A stretch of 64,000 nt of DNA from DASWZN01 sp963841635. GTDB taxonomy: Bacteria; Acidobacteriota; Terriglobia; Bryobacterales; Bryobacteraceae. Shown here in pieces: positions 31,917 to 41,316 of this stretch; within the stretch, counting starts at the first letter, position 1, and each line of letters begins with the position of its first letter. The translations under genes were made by a program, and so were the position numbers. The DNA is taken from contig CAWJDO010000003.1 of NCBI GenBank assembly GCA_963841635.1, positions 806,001 through 870,000 of the forward strand, written 5' to 3'. Under the pieces are notes generated by a model that was not told the DNA's origin, searched no databases, and was given only the letters and a program-made list of their open reading frames with translations.

Positions 31917-34900
31917 ATGGGACCTTCTCTGGAGGCTGTCGGTTTGGCGACATGCGGCCTTTTGTGTCTGGCCGGCGGCTGCGCGCAGCACTCGCAGAGC
32001 GCACCGAACGGCCCCCTGACCACGGTCAGGCAGATACGCCAACTCTCGCAAGAGGCTGCAGCCGCGCAGCCCCCGGTTCATCTCCACGGGACGGTTACGT
32101 ACTACGATGGCGCCGTCCAGTTGCTGCTCGTCCAGGATGCTACGGGTGCGGTCCGCATCGAGGGCGCGCCCCTGGCGAGCCTGGGCCCCGATCGTGGGAC
32201 CGCCATGGACCTCCAGGGAACCGTCGCCAACGGCGCGCCCGATCCCGGTGTGACTTTCGGAAGCGTTCGGATCGGCGACCGCCACAGCCCGCTTCCCAAG
32301 CCCGCCCGGCCTCGCGTCGAGGATTTGACTTCCGGCCGGCTCCAATATCACTACGTTGAGCTCGAAGGCGTCGTAAAGTCCGCCGTCATGGGCAGAGCCG
32401 GCCGGTTCGCGCTGGTGATCCACACCCTGGGACGGGATGTGCGAGTGGGGGTAAGGAATCAATCGGCATTCGATTATCACTCGCTCGTGGACGCCGTGGT
32501 CCGCGCGAGAGGCGATCTGTTCACCAGCCTGGATGCCCGCGGCGCCGTCGTCGGCGTCAAATTGTGGACTACGTCTCTCGACGATGTGGAGGTCGTGCAG
32601 GCGGCGCCCCAGCCGGCGGATCTTCCGGTCAGAACCGTTCGCGCACTGCTTGCATCGGACCCCAGCCTCCCGTCAGGTCATAGGATCCGCTTGCAGGGCT
32701 CGGTCTCGGCTGAACAGGGCGAGTTGGTCCTTCGGGATACCACCGGCGCCGTGCCCCTCCGGACTGCCCAAGCCGAATCCATCGAGGCCCGCCGCGCGCT
32801 CGACGTTCTCTGTTTCGTGGGCCAGGAGCACGGCACGCTGCCCCTGACGGACTGCACCCTGTGGGACCAGGCTCGCGCACAACGAATCCTTGCTCCATTG
32901 CCGACCCTGACCACCGTCAGCCAGGTGAAGGAACTTCCGGAGGAGGAAGCCCGGCGGGCGTATCCGGTCCATCTTCGCGCCGTGGTCACCTACCACAACC
33001 CCGTTTCCACAAACACGTTTCTACAGGACGGGACCGGGGGAATCTACGTGTTCTTCGATGGACAAGCCCAACCGGCGCTGCGCGCCGGCGATCTGGCGGA
33101 ACTGGATGGATTCAGCGGCCCGGGCCAGTTCGCGCCCGTGGTCAAAGCAACCAGTGTGCGCGTGGTCGGCCGGCAGGCCCTGCCCAAACCGCTTCGAGCC
33201 GACATGGAGCACCTTTTTGCCGGCATCGCCGACAGCACGTGGGTGGAGGCAGAGGGCATCGTCCATTCGATCCGCAAGAAGGGAGTTCAGCCCATCCTCG
33301 GCATAAACTGGGGCGTCCACACATTTTCGGCCTTTGTCTTCGGCGACACGGAACTGCCGGACTCCCTGCTCGACTCGCACGTGCGTATCCAGGGCGTCTG
33401 CGGCTCCCGGTTCAATTTCAAGCGCCAGATTCTGGGCATGCAGCTCTTCGTTCCCGACGCCAGCTTCATTCGGGTGGAAGGCGGAGCTCCTCAGGCCCCG
33501 CCCCTGCGTAACATCGACCAGCTTCTGCAGTTCTCCTCCGCCTCCGATTTCAGCAAGCGGTCCCGGGTTCGCGGCGTGGTCATCCTGACCCAGCGTACGG
33601 GCCCCACCTACGTCAGCGATTCCACCGGCGGCGTTTTGATTCAGAGCCACCCGCCGGCCGCCCTCAAAATCGGTGATTCAGTCGAGGTGACCGGTCTCCC
33701 GGTTGCCGTCTCCGGGCTCTTCAATCCTGTGTTCCGCGACGCTGAGATCCGCCAACTGGGCCACGCCGCGCCTCCGGACCCTGTGGTAGTGACCGCCGGC
33801 GATATTCTCGAAGAGGGTTACGACGCACAACTGGTCCAGCTCGATGCAGTGCTCGTCGATCAGGGCGCGGCCAAAGGCAACCAGGTGCTGCTGTTGCAAG
33901 CTGGAGAGCATCTGTTCGAAGCCCGCATCGAACACCAGCGGCTGTCACCTCTCGAAAAAGGCACCTTGCTTCGCATCACCGGCATCCCTGCCATCCAAAC
34001 CTACGGGGTGCAGCAAACTGTGCTGCCGCAAACGTTCGCCATCCTCGTGCGGTCGCCGGACGACATTCAGGTGCTCCAGCGTGGGCCGTGGTGGACGGCC
34101 GCCCGCATGTACCGGCTGGTCGGATTGCTGGGCGCTGTGGCGCTGTTGGCCCTCGCCTGGATAGTGGTGTTGCGCCGCCAGGTGCGGCAGCAGACCGCCG
34201 ACGTGCGTTCGTCCCGCCAGATGCTCCAGTTGGTCCTGGATCATATTCCGCAGCGGGTCTTCTGGAAGGACACCGAGGGCCGCTTTCTGGGATACAACGC
34301 AGCCTTCGCGGGGGATGCCGGCGTCTCCACCCCCAAGGATGGCGTGGGCAAGACCGATTATGACTTCAGCTGGAAAGCCTCGGCGGATCGTTACGTGGCC
34401 GACGATCGGCAGGTTGTGGAAACCGGCCTGGCAAAGATCGGCTACGAAGAGCCCATGGTCGGTGTTGACGGCGTGGAGCACTGGGTGCGCACCAGCAAAG
34501 TTCCCCTGCCTGGTTCCATCGGCGGCGTCATCGGCATTCTGGGTATTTACGAAGACATCACTGAGAGCAAACGCGCCGAGGAAAAGCTGCAGCGCTACAG
34601 CGTAGAGCTGGCCGACACCAACGAGGAACTCAGGCGTTTCACCCAGATCGTGTCGCATGACTTGCGTGCCCCCTTGGTGAGCCTCAAAGGTTTCTCCACA
34701 GAACTCCACCAGTCCATCGACACGCTCCGCAGTTCGGAGGAGGTGCTGGCCAATCTGCCGGAGCCTAAGCGGGCGGAGGTGGCGCAGGCACTTCAGGAGA
34801 CAATCCCGGAGGCTCTGAGCTTCATCGAAAGCTCGGTGACCCGCATGGACCACCTCACCGGCGCTCTGCTCCGGCTATCAAGGGCCGGGCACCGGGAGTT

Positions 34901-35354
34901 CCACATGGAAGATCTGGACACCCGGCTATTGCTGCGGGAAACCGTGGGCAGCTTAGAGCATCAGATCCAAAGCCGTAACATCGCAGTCGAGGTTGGCCCG
35001 CTGCCACGGATCAACAGCGACCGGTCCGCCATAGAGCAGATCTTCGGCAACCTGCTCGACAACGCCATCAAGTACCTGGACCCGGACCGGCTCGGGCAAA
35101 TCGAAGTATCGGCAGAGGAGCGGCCCGATGCGACCGTTTTCCACGTGCGGGACAACGGCCGCGGCATTGCAGAGGACGACATGGACAAGGTCTTCGCGCC
35201 TTTCCGCCGCGCCGGCGCGCAGGACGTTCCCGGAGAGGGTATGGGCCTGGCATTCGTCAGGACGTTACTCCACCGCCTGGGCGGAAGAATCGACTGCCAC
35301 TCCGAGTTTGGTGTCGGAACCACTTTCAGCTTCATGTTACCGAGGATGAGATAG
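31917..35354 (+). CDS. Hybrid-length sensor histidine kinase with repeated OB-like extracytoplasmic modules
   Basis: This 1145-residue protein has a lipoprotein-like leader (LLCLAGGC near residues 15-22). An extracytoplasmic part of about 700 residues contains about five modules of the type T-V-xx-L ... P-V-x-L-x-G-x-V ... D-x-T-G-G, which look like OB-fold or beta-barrel repeats. One membrane helix lies at about 732-752. A PAS domain follows (about 765-890: VFWKDTEGRFLGYNAAF ... GIYEDIT), then a HisKA domain with phospho-acceptor His914 in SHDLRAPL, and a HATPase domain (NLLDNAIKYL, DNGRGIAEDD, GEGMGLAFVR). A GAGGA ribosome site lies 5 bases before the ATG. The kinase core is nearly duplicated in the second kinase downstream. 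It probably signals to the adjacent receiver. Confidence 0.9.
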   Translation: MGPSLEAVGLATCGLLCLAGGCAQHSQSAPNGPLTTVRQIRQLSQEAAAAQPPVHLHGTVTYYDGAVQLLLVQDATGAVRIEGAPLASLGPDRGTAMDLQGTVANGAPDPGVTFGSVRIGDRHSPLPKPARPRVEDLTSGRLQYHYVELEGVVKSAVMGRAGRFALVIHTLGRDVRVGVRNQSAFDYHSLVDAVVRARGDLFTSLDARGAVVGVKLWTTSLDDVEVVQAAPQPADLPVRTVRALLASDPSLPSGHRIRLQGSVSAEQGELVLRDTTGAVPLRTAQAESIEARRALDVLCFVGQEHGTLPLTDCTLWDQARAQRILAPLPTLTTVSQVKELPEEEARRAYPVHLRAVVTYHNPVSTNTFLQDGTGGIYVFFDGQAQPALRAGDLAELDGFSGPGQFAPVVKATSVRVVGRQALPKPLRADMEHLFAGIADSTWVEAEGIVHSIRKKGVQPILGINWGVHTFSAFVFGDTELPDSLLDSHVRIQGVCGSRFNFKRQILGMQLFVPDASFIRVEGGAPQAPPLRNIDQLLQFSSASDFSKRSRVRGVVILTQRTGPTYVSDSTGGVLIQSHPPAALKIGDSVEVTGLPVAVSGLFNPVFRDAEIRQLGHAAPPDPVVVTAGDILEEGYDAQLVQLDAVLVDQGAAKGNQVLLLQAGEHLFEARIEHQRLSPLEKGTLLRITGIPAIQTYGVQQTVLPQTFAILVRSPDDIQVLQRGPWWTAARMYRLVGLLGAVALLALAWIVVLRRQVRQQTADVRSSRQMLQLVLDHIPQRVFWKDTEGRFLGYNAAFAGDAGVSTPKDGVGKTDYDFSWKASADRYVADDRQVVETGLAKIGYEEPMVGVDGVEHWVRTSKVPLPGSIGGVIGILGIYEDITESKRAEEKLQRYSVELADTNEELRRFTQIVSHDLRAPLVSLKGFSTELHQSIDTLRSSEEVLANLPEPKRAEVAQALQETIPEALSFIESSVTRMDHLTGALLRLSRAGHREFHMEDLDTRLLLRETVGSLEHQIQSRNIAVEVGPLPRINSDRSAIEQIFGNLLDNAIKYLDPDRLGQIEVSAEERPDATVFHVRDNGRGIAEDDMDKVFAPFRRAGAQDVPGEGMGLAFVRTLLHRLGGRIDCHSEFGVGTTFSFMLPRMR

Positions 35355-35361
35355 AGGAACT

Positions 35362-35898
35362 ATGAACAGACCTGAAGACATCGTGATCGTGTTGGCCGAA
35401 GACGACTCGGGCCACGCACGGCTGATCGAGAAGAACCTTCGCGCCGTTATCACCAACCCATTGGTCCGGTTCGCCAATGGCAAGGATGCGTTGGACTATC
35501 TCCGCGCCGAAGAACAGGCCTCTCAGCAGCATTTGCTCCTGCTCGACCTCAACATGCCCGTCATGGACGGCTATCAGATGCTCCGCCATTTGAAGGCGGA
35601 TCCCAGAACCGTGCTCATCCCCGTCATCGTTTTGACCACCACGGACGATCCGGGGGAGATACAACGCTGCTACGACCTGGGCTGCAATGCTTATGTCGTC
35701 AAGTCGGCCGACTACGCGCAGTTCACGGAAACGATGCGTCGCCTGGGGCTGTTTCTGACGATCGCCAGGATGCCTCGCGAGGGCACCGTTTCTCGAACTG
35801 TCCCCGGGGCGCCGTGCCGTATTGGGCTCACCGTTTCGAAGCCCGCGGGCTGGTCGGCCCCCCCGGTGGCGAGAGGCACCAATGGCCTGCCCTGCTAA
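35362..35898 (+). CDS. Response regulator (Rcp1-like single receiver), pair 1
   Basis: This 178-residue protein is a CheY-like receiver: VLAEDDSGHARLIEK, phospho-acceptor Asp in LLLLDLNMPVMDG, IPVIVLTTTDD and VVKSADYAQF with the conserved Lys. The insert between strands and the phytochrome-linked Rcp1 style (LIEKNLR, NGKDALDYL) match receivers that pair with kinases and lack DNA-binding output. The last 35 residues are a non-conserved, Pro/Ala-rich tail. It is 7 bases downstream of kinase 1 and 6 before kinase 2. Confidence 0.9.
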   Translation: MNRPEDIVIVLAEDDSGHARLIEKNLRAVITNPLVRFANGKDALDYLRAEEQASQQHLLLLDLNMPVMDGYQMLRHLKADPRTVLIPVIVLTTTDDPGEIQRCYDLGCNAYVVKSADYAQFTETMRRLGLFLTIARMPREGTVSRTVPGAPCRIGLTVSKPAGWSAPPVARGTNGLPC

Positions 35899-35904
35899 GG
35901 AAGC

Positions 35905-37422
35905 GTGACGAAACCGCGTATCAATTCGCTGCTCTCGGCAGGGGACGTCGCCTTGGCCGACCACGGAGTGATCTGGCGCTACGGCACGGCTGCGCTTGTC
36001 GTCCTGGCTGCGCTGTTCGTCCGCTTGGCGCTGTTTCCGGCGCTCGCTGAGCACGCGCCCTACTTGCCTTTTGCGGTGGCGGTGATCGTTGCGGCACGAT
36101 TGGGAGGCCGCGGGCCCGGGTTTGCGGCCACGGCTCTCAGCGCGCTCGCCATTCTGTGGTTCCTTCTTGCGCCCATCCAGTCCCTCGCCATCGCAACTCC
36201 GATCGCCGCGGCCGGGCTCCTGTTGTTTGCCTCAATGGGCTCCCTGATCAGCCTTCTGGTTGGCCAGCTCCGCAGCTCGCTTCTTATCCTGCGGCAGAAG
36301 ACACAACTGGTCCACCTCTCACACGACGCGATCGTCACTGCGGATTCCAACGGGCGCATTACGTCCTGGAACGGCGGTGCGGAGGAGATGTACGGCTGGA
36401 CCGAGAGAGACGCGATGGGCAGGTTGATCCACGATCTCCTGCAAACCACCCGCCATGGTTCGACAGCCGCGATCGAGCACAGCCTCCATCGCGAGGGCCG
36501 ATGGGACGGGGAACTGAACCACATAGCGCGAGACGGGCGCCGGCTGGTCGTTGAGAGCCGGCACGTGCTGCTTCGCAACGACCGGCATGAGCCTGTAGGC
36601 ATCCTCGAAATAAACCGGGACGTCACCGGCCGCAAACACGCCGAGGAGAAACTGCTGCGCAACAGCGCCCAACTGGCCGCAACCCTCGAAGAGCTCAAGC
36701 GCGTTACGCAGATCGTATTGCATGACTTCCGCGCTCCTTTCGTGAACCTCAAGGGTTTCTCCGCCGAACTGCGTCATTCCGTCGACACGCTCCGCCACTC
36801 GGAGGAGGCCATGCTGGCGAGCCTGCCCCAGCCGGCACGGGCCGCCGTGGCGCAGGCACTTGAGGACACGATCCCCGAGGCCCTGGACTTCATCGAGAGC
36901 TCGGTGACCCGAATGGACCACCTCACAGCGGCGCTTCTACGCCTGTCGCGCGCCGGGCACCGGGAGTTCCACCTGGAAGACTTGGACACCGGGACACTGT
37001 TGCAGGAAACCTTGGGCGGCCTCGCGCCGCAGATCGAGAGCCGCCATATCGCCTTAAAGGCCGGCCCCCTGCCGCGGATCGCCAGCGATCATGGAGCCAT
37101 CGAACAGATCTTCGGCAGTTTGATCGACAACGCCATCAAGTACCTGGACCCGGACCGGCCCGGGCAAATCGAGGTATCGGCCGAGGAGACGGCCGATACG
37201 ACGGTCTTCCACGTTCGAGACAACGGCCGCGGCATCGCGGAGGACGACATGGACAAGCTCTTCGTGCCTTTCCGCCGGCTCGGCCCCCAGGATGTCCCGG
37301 GAGAGGGCATGGGGCTGGCTTTTGTCCGGACGCTGCTCCAGCGTCTGGGCGGAACAATCGAGTGCCACTCCCAGTTCGGCGTGGGCACGACTTTCAGCTT
37401 CATGTTACCCAGGACAAGATAG
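35905..37422 (+). CDS. Membrane sensor histidine kinase with DUF4118-like and PAS domains
   Basis: This 505-residue kinase has three or four N-terminal membrane helices of the KdpD/DUF4118 type (about 25-125). A PAS domain follows (about 135-255: DAIVTADSNGRITSWNGGAEEMYGWT, EINRDVTGRKHAEE). The HisKA-HATPase core is highly similar to kinase 1 (VLHDFRAPFVNLKGFS, NAIKYLDPDRPGQIEV, GEGMGLAFVRTLLQRLGG). The phospho-acceptor box reads LHDFRAP rather than SHDLRAP. The start is GTG with an AAGGAAG site. It is the second of two tandem kinase-regulator pairs with different sensors. Confidence 0.92.
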   Translation: MTKPRINSLLSAGDVALADHGVIWRYGTAALVVLAALFVRLALFPALAEHAPYLPFAVAVIVAARLGGRGPGFAATALSALAILWFLLAPIQSLAIATPIAAAGLLLFASMGSLISLLVGQLRSSLLILRQKTQLVHLSHDAIVTADSNGRITSWNGGAEEMYGWTERDAMGRLIHDLLQTTRHGSTAAIEHSLHREGRWDGELNHIARDGRRLVVESRHVLLRNDRHEPVGILEINRDVTGRKHAEEKLLRNSAQLAATLEELKRVTQIVLHDFRAPFVNLKGFSAELRHSVDTLRHSEEAMLASLPQPARAAVAQALEDTIPEALDFIESSVTRMDHLTAALLRLSRAGHREFHLEDLDTGTLLQETLGGLAPQIESRHIALKAGPLPRIASDHGAIEQIFGSLIDNAIKYLDPDRPGQIEVSAEETADTTVFHVRDNGRGIAEDDMDKLFVPFRRLGPQDVPGEGMGLAFVRTLLQRLGGTIECHSQFGVGTTFSFMLPRTR

Positions 37423-37432
37423 GACGGAACCT

Positions 37433-37909
37433 ATGAACAGCTCCCAAGACTTCGTGATCGTGTTGGCCGAGGACGACCCCGGCCACGCACGCTTAATCGA
37501 GAAAGACCTTCGGGCGACGATCGCCAACCCGCTGGTCCGGTTCCGCAATGGCAAGGACGCGTTGGATTATCTCCGCAGCGAAGAACAGCCCTCTCGACAC
37601 CACCTGCTTCTCTTGGATCTCAACATGCCCGTGATGGACGGCTTTCAGGTGCTTCGGCACTTGAGGGCGGACCCGCGAACTTCTCGTATCCCCGTAATCG
37701 TCCTGACCACCACGGACGATCCCATCGAGCGCTGCTACGATCTGGGCTGTACCGCCTGCGTAGTCAAGTCGGCCGATTGCTCACAGTTAAATGACACCCT
37801 GCGTCGCGTGGGTCTGCTTCCGGACAGAGCGACGTCGCTCGAAGCGGCGCCCGCTTCCTGTCTCTCGAACTCGATCCGTCACACCCCCGGGTTTGTAAGC
37901 CGCTGGTGA
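37433..37909 (+). CDS. Response regulator (Rcp1-like single receiver), pair 2
   Basis: This 158-residue receiver is a close paralogue of pair 1 (VLAEDDPGHARLIEK, LLLLDLNMPVMDGF, VIVLTTTDDP, VVKSADCSQL). Two residues are missing in the loop after TTTDDP, and the final helix is replaced by an unrelated tail (LEAAPASCLSNSIRH). It lies 10 bases downstream of kinase 2. Confidence 0.9.
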   Translation: MNSSQDFVIVLAEDDPGHARLIEKDLRATIANPLVRFRNGKDALDYLRSEEQPSRHHLLLLDLNMPVMDGFQVLRHLRADPRTSRIPVIVLTTTDDPIERCYDLGCTACVVKSADCSQLNDTLRRVGLLPDRATSLEAAPASCLSNSIRHTPGFVSRW

Positions 37910-37942
37910 CCTTTCCCTGCGCCCCCGCCGAGGCCCTGGCCT

Positions 37943-38938
37943 CTAACGGGCGGGAACAGGCCCGGTGGAATCGCGGAGAATGAACTCGGGATCGATGACG
38001 ATTTCCTGATCCAGCACGGTCTGCCGGTCCCCGGGGATCAGGCAATTGCAGATGATGTGCCCGATCCGTTCGCGCGGGATGTGCACCGTGGTCAGCGGCG
38101 GCGAGCAGAACTCCGACAGGCTTATGTTATCGAAGCCGGTCACCGACATGTCCTGCGGCACCCGAATGCCGCGCTCGCGCAATTCCCGCAGGGCGCCGAC
38201 GGCCGTCACGTCGTTGACGCAGATCAGCGCGGTGGGGCCGAATCCAGAGGCCAGCAAGGCACGCGCGGCGCGACGTCCGCCCTCCAGCGTATCCGCGTCG
38301 GCCGCCGACTGGACCTCGATCGAAGGATGCCGCGACACCGCGTCCAGTACCGTCTTCAGTCGTTCGTTGATCGGGCCCAGCATGGCGTGGTGGCCGATGA
38401 AGCCCAGCTTCAGGTGCCCCAGGCTGTACAGATAGTCCACCACCTTCTCGATCCCGCGCCGGTAATTCACGCGGACATTGGTGATGTTGCGGCGGGGCGC
38501 GCCGACATCGTAGAAAACCACCGGAATCCGGCTGCGCTGCAGCTCGTCGATCAGCGCCGGATCCATCTCCGAGACCACCACCGCCAGGCCCGCCACGCGG
38601 CGGCCGATCATCAAGCGGATGCTGGAGACGAGCCGCTCGGAATGGTAGTCCGTGTTCGCCACCACCACCTCAAAGCCGCCGGCGTGCGCGTCGGCCTCCA
38701 CCGTTTTGTAGATATCCAGGAAGAAAGGATTCTCCAGGTTGGATACGATCATGCCGATGCTGCGGCTCCTGCCTTCCGCCAGGCTCCGCGCGTGCAGGTT
38801 GGGGTGGTAATTCAACTCCGCGATGGCTTTGAGGACCCGCGCGCGCGTGGTGCTCTTCACGGCGCCGTTATCGTTCAACACCCGCGATACGGTAGCCGTC
38901 GAGACCTTGGCGCGCCGGGCGACGTTTTCCAGGCTCAT
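37943..38938 (-). CDS. LacI family transcriptional regulator, likely of arabinose use
   Basis: This 331-residue protein has an N-terminal LacI helix-turn-helix and hinge (NVARRAKVSTATVSRVLNDNGAV, ARSLAEGRS), then a periplasmic-binding-type sensor domain (IGMIVSNLENPFF, PTALICVNDVTAVGALRELRERGI, VTGFDNISLSEFCSPPLTTV). It lies behind the araB-araD-GH51 genes in the same orientation, with a LacI-type operator at the araB promoter. Arabinose or an arabinoside is therefore the probable inducer signal. A hairpin repeat and about 130 bases separate it from the GH51 gene, so it may also have its own promoter. Confidence 0.9.
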   Translation of the reverse strand: MSLENVARRAKVSTATVSRVLNDNGAVKSTTRARVLKAIAELNYHPNLHARSLAEGRSRSIGMIVSNLENPFFLDIYKTVEADAHAGGFEVVVANTDYHSERLVSSIRLMIGRRVAGLAVVVSEMDPALIDELQRSRIPVVFYDVGAPRRNITNVRVNYRRGIEKVVDYLYSLGHLKLGFIGHHAMLGPINERLKTVLDAVSRHPSIEVQSAADADTLEGGRRAARALLASGFGPTALICVNDVTAVGALRELRERGIRVPQDMSVTGFDNISLSEFCSPPLTTVHIPRERIGHIICNCLIPGDRQTVLDQEIVIDPEFILRDSTGPVPAR

Positions 38939-38985
38939 TTCAGCTCCAGTGGGACATGATACCGCTACTCCACCGCAACGATGCG

Positions 38986-39017
38986 CAGCACCGAACCGCG
39001 ACCGTGAGGGAGTGGAC
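38986..39017 (+). repeat. Dispersed GNRA-hairpin repeat, copy 2
   Basis: Core 38996-39015, tetraloop GTGA, inner pairs C-G and C-G. One outer pair is G-T (wobble). Between the LacI gene and the GH51 gene. Confidence 0.8.
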
Positions 39018-39070
39018 TCCCGCGCGGTTCAGCGCTGGTGACTTCCAAAGTACAGGTCGCGGTCGTCACA

Positions 39071-40615
39071 TCAGGCTAACGTGGCCTTGATCTGCGTGAA
39101 CGAGTGCGCCGGGAAGCGGTAGACCGCCTTGCTCCCTCGAAGGCTCTCGGTACTCTTCACCGTCTTCACGTTCTCGGAGCCGAAGCCGTTGACGGTTTTG
39201 AGAGCGGGGCCGTTCACGGTGGCGATATCGAGCGCGCCCGCGAAGCGCGCGTCCTGCGGCTCGATCTCCGCCTCGATGTCCCGATCCGGATGCCGGTTGA
39301 CCACGTTGAGCATCACCGCGCCGCCGTCGAGCGATGCCGAAACGTCGAGGTAGGGCACCTTGTCGTAGCGCTTGGTCGCGTATCCGGGCGAATCGACGAA
39401 AACCTCCAGCGCCGTACCTTTCACATTGGTCGAAAAGAGCTGCAGCGGGAAGTAAATGGTCTGCAGGAACAGCTCCTTCTCGTTGGTGAAAATGGGCGCG
39501 ATCACGTTCACCAGTTGCGCCATGTTGGCAATCTTCACGATATGCGCGTTGTTGACGAACGTGTTTAGTATGGTGGCGATCACCAGCGCGTCCTGAAGCT
39601 CGTAAATCTCCTCCAGGATGCGCCGCCCCGCCTCTTTGCCTTGGCCCCGGGCCCTGTACCACACGTTGTATTCGTCGAAAGAAATGTAAATCGGCCGCTT
39701 CGATTGCGGCGCCACCACGCTGCGGATGATTCCCTCGGTGGTGCGTATGCGGTCCTGTAAATCGAGAGCGCTGGCGGCGAAGCTGAGATAGTCGTTCTCG
39801 TGATCGCCGACGTAGCTGTGGAGCGAGAGATACTCCACGTGGTCCTTCAGATGAGTCAGGACCGTGCGGTTCCACTCGGTCCAGCCCTCGCGCGTCGCGA
39901 AGTTGGAAGAGCCCGCCGCGATCAGCTTCACCGTCGGGTCCGTCCACTTCATCAGCTTGGCGCCTTCCAGGGCGAACTTTCCGTAGTCCTCGGCCGAGCG
40001 GTGCCCCATCTGCCAGGGCCCGTCCATCTCGTTGCCCAGGCCCCAGTACTTCACGTTCCACGGCTTTTCGCGCCCGTTCTTGCGCCGCAGGTCGGTCATG
40101 GCCGTGCCGTCGGCGAGGTTGCAGTACTCCACCCACTGCTGTGCCTCATCCCACGTGCCGGTGCCAAAGTTCGCGCAGACGTAGGGCTCGATGCCCAGCA
40201 TCTCGGTGTAATTCAGAAAGTCGTGCGTGCCGAAGCGATTGTCCTCCACGGTCTGCCACGCCATTTCGAGCCGCTTGGGCCGCTGGTCGCGCGGGCCGAT
40301 GCCATCCATCCAGTGGTAGTTGGAGGAGAAGTTGCCGCCTGGCCAGCGCAGCAGCGTGACGTGCAGGTTGCGTACGGCCTCGATCACGTCGCGCCGGTAG
40401 CCGTTCGCATCGGATAGCGGCGAGCCCTCGTCGAAGATCCCGCCCTCGATGCATCGGCCCAGGTGTTCCGCGAAGTTGCCGTAGATCTTCGGATCGATCG
40501 GCCCGATGACGCGCTCCGGGTCGATGCGTATGCGCGCCGTGAGCGAATTCGTCTGGCCTCGAAGCAGGAAAGGGGCGGCCGCCAGCGCGGCCGAGAACTT
40601 ACGCCTGGAGATCAT
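39071..40615 (-). CDS. Alpha-L-arabinofuranosidase (GH51)
   Basis: This 514-residue exported enzyme begins with a Tat-like leader (SRRKFSAALAAAPFLL). GH51 features include IYGNFAEHLGRCIEGGIF, RWPGGNFSSNYHWMDGIGP, the acid/base region WGLGNEMDGPWQMGH and the nucleophile region YISFDEYNVWY. It releases arabinose from arabinoxylan or arabinan side chains. An AGGAGCG ribosome site precedes the ATG. It follows araD by 11 bases in the arabinose operon, so release and catabolism of the sugar are coexpressed. Confidence 0.94.
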   Translation of the reverse strand: MISRRKFSAALAAAPFLLRGQTNSLTARIRIDPERVIGPIDPKIYGNFAEHLGRCIEGGIFDEGSPLSDANGYRRDVIEAVRNLHVTLLRWPGGNFSSNYHWMDGIGPRDQRPKRLEMAWQTVEDNRFGTHDFLNYTEMLGIEPYVCANFGTGTWDEAQQWVEYCNLADGTAMTDLRRKNGREKPWNVKYWGLGNEMDGPWQMGHRSAEDYGKFALEGAKLMKWTDPTVKLIAAGSSNFATREGWTEWNRTVLTHLKDHVEYLSLHSYVGDHENDYLSFAASALDLQDRIRTTEGIIRSVVAPQSKRPIYISFDEYNVWYRARGQGKEAGRRILEEIYELQDALVIATILNTFVNNAHIVKIANMAQLVNVIAPIFTNEKELFLQTIYFPLQLFSTNVKGTALEVFVDSPGYATKRYDKVPYLDVSASLDGGAVMLNVVNRHPDRDIEAEIEPQDARFAGALDIATVNGPALKTVNGFGSENVKTVKSTESLRGSKAVYRFPAHSFTQIKATLA

Positions 40616-40626
40616 GGGATCGCTCC

Positions 40627-41316
40627 TTATTTCTGCCCATAGTAGGCGCCGGGGCCATGCTTGCGGTGGAAGTGCTTGTCGAGCACGTATTGGTCCAGCC
40701 GAAGCGCGGCGGAGTCGAGCACGAACGTGCGCCAGGACAGCTCTGCGACTTCTTCAAGGATGACTGCGGTGTGCGCGGCATCCTGCGCCGTCGCGCCCCA
40801 GGCGAACGGGGCGTGGCCGGCCACCAGAACGCCGGGGACGGCCAGCGGGTCCAGCCCCTCGAAGCGGCGCACGATGGCGTGTCCGGTATTCTCTTCGTAC
40901 GCGTCGCGCACTTCTTTTTCGGTGAGCCGCTTCGTCACCGGGACCGGGCCGAAGAAACTGTCTGCGTGCGTGGTGCCGAAGCAGGGAATCTCGAGCCCCG
41001 CCTGGGCCCACGCCGTCGCCGCCCGCGAGTGCGTGTGCACCACGCCGCCGATCGTTGGGAACGCGCGGTAGAGAACCAAATGCGTGGGCAGATCGGACGA
41101 CGGGCGCAGCGTCCCCTCGACCGGCTTGCCGTCCAGATCGAAGATGACCAGATCGGAAGCCTTGAGCGTTGCATAGGACACGCCGCTGGGCTTGATGACC
41201 ACGAGGCCCCGGGCGCGATCGATGCCGCTGGCGTTGCCGAAGGTGTAAAGCACCAGGCCGCGCCGCACCACTTCGAGGTTGGCTTCTAGAACCTCCTCAC
41301 GCAGCGATTCGAGCAT
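40627..41316 (-). CDS. araD: L-ribulose-5-phosphate 4-epimerase
   Basis: This 229-residue class II aldolase-like epimerase has the expected GNASGID, KPSGVSY, SSDLPTHLVLYRAFP, VVHTHSRAATAWAQAG, IPCFGTTHADSFFGPVPVTK and HAPFAWG motifs, including the zinc-binding His pair. It converts L-ribulose-5-phosphate to D-xylulose-5-phosphate. The start overlaps the araB stop by one base (TGATG). Confidence 0.95.
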   Translation of the reverse strand: MLESLREEVLEANLEVVRRGLVLYTFGNASGIDRARGLVVIKPSGVSYATLKASDLVIFDLDGKPVEGTLRPSSDLPTHLVLYRAFPTIGGVVHTHSRAATAWAQAGLEIPCFGTTHADSFFGPVPVTKRLTEKEVRDAYEENTGHAIVRRFEGLDPLAVPGVLVAGHAPFAWGATAQDAAHTAVILEEVAELSWRTFVLDSAALRLDQYVLDKHFHRKHGPGAYYGQK

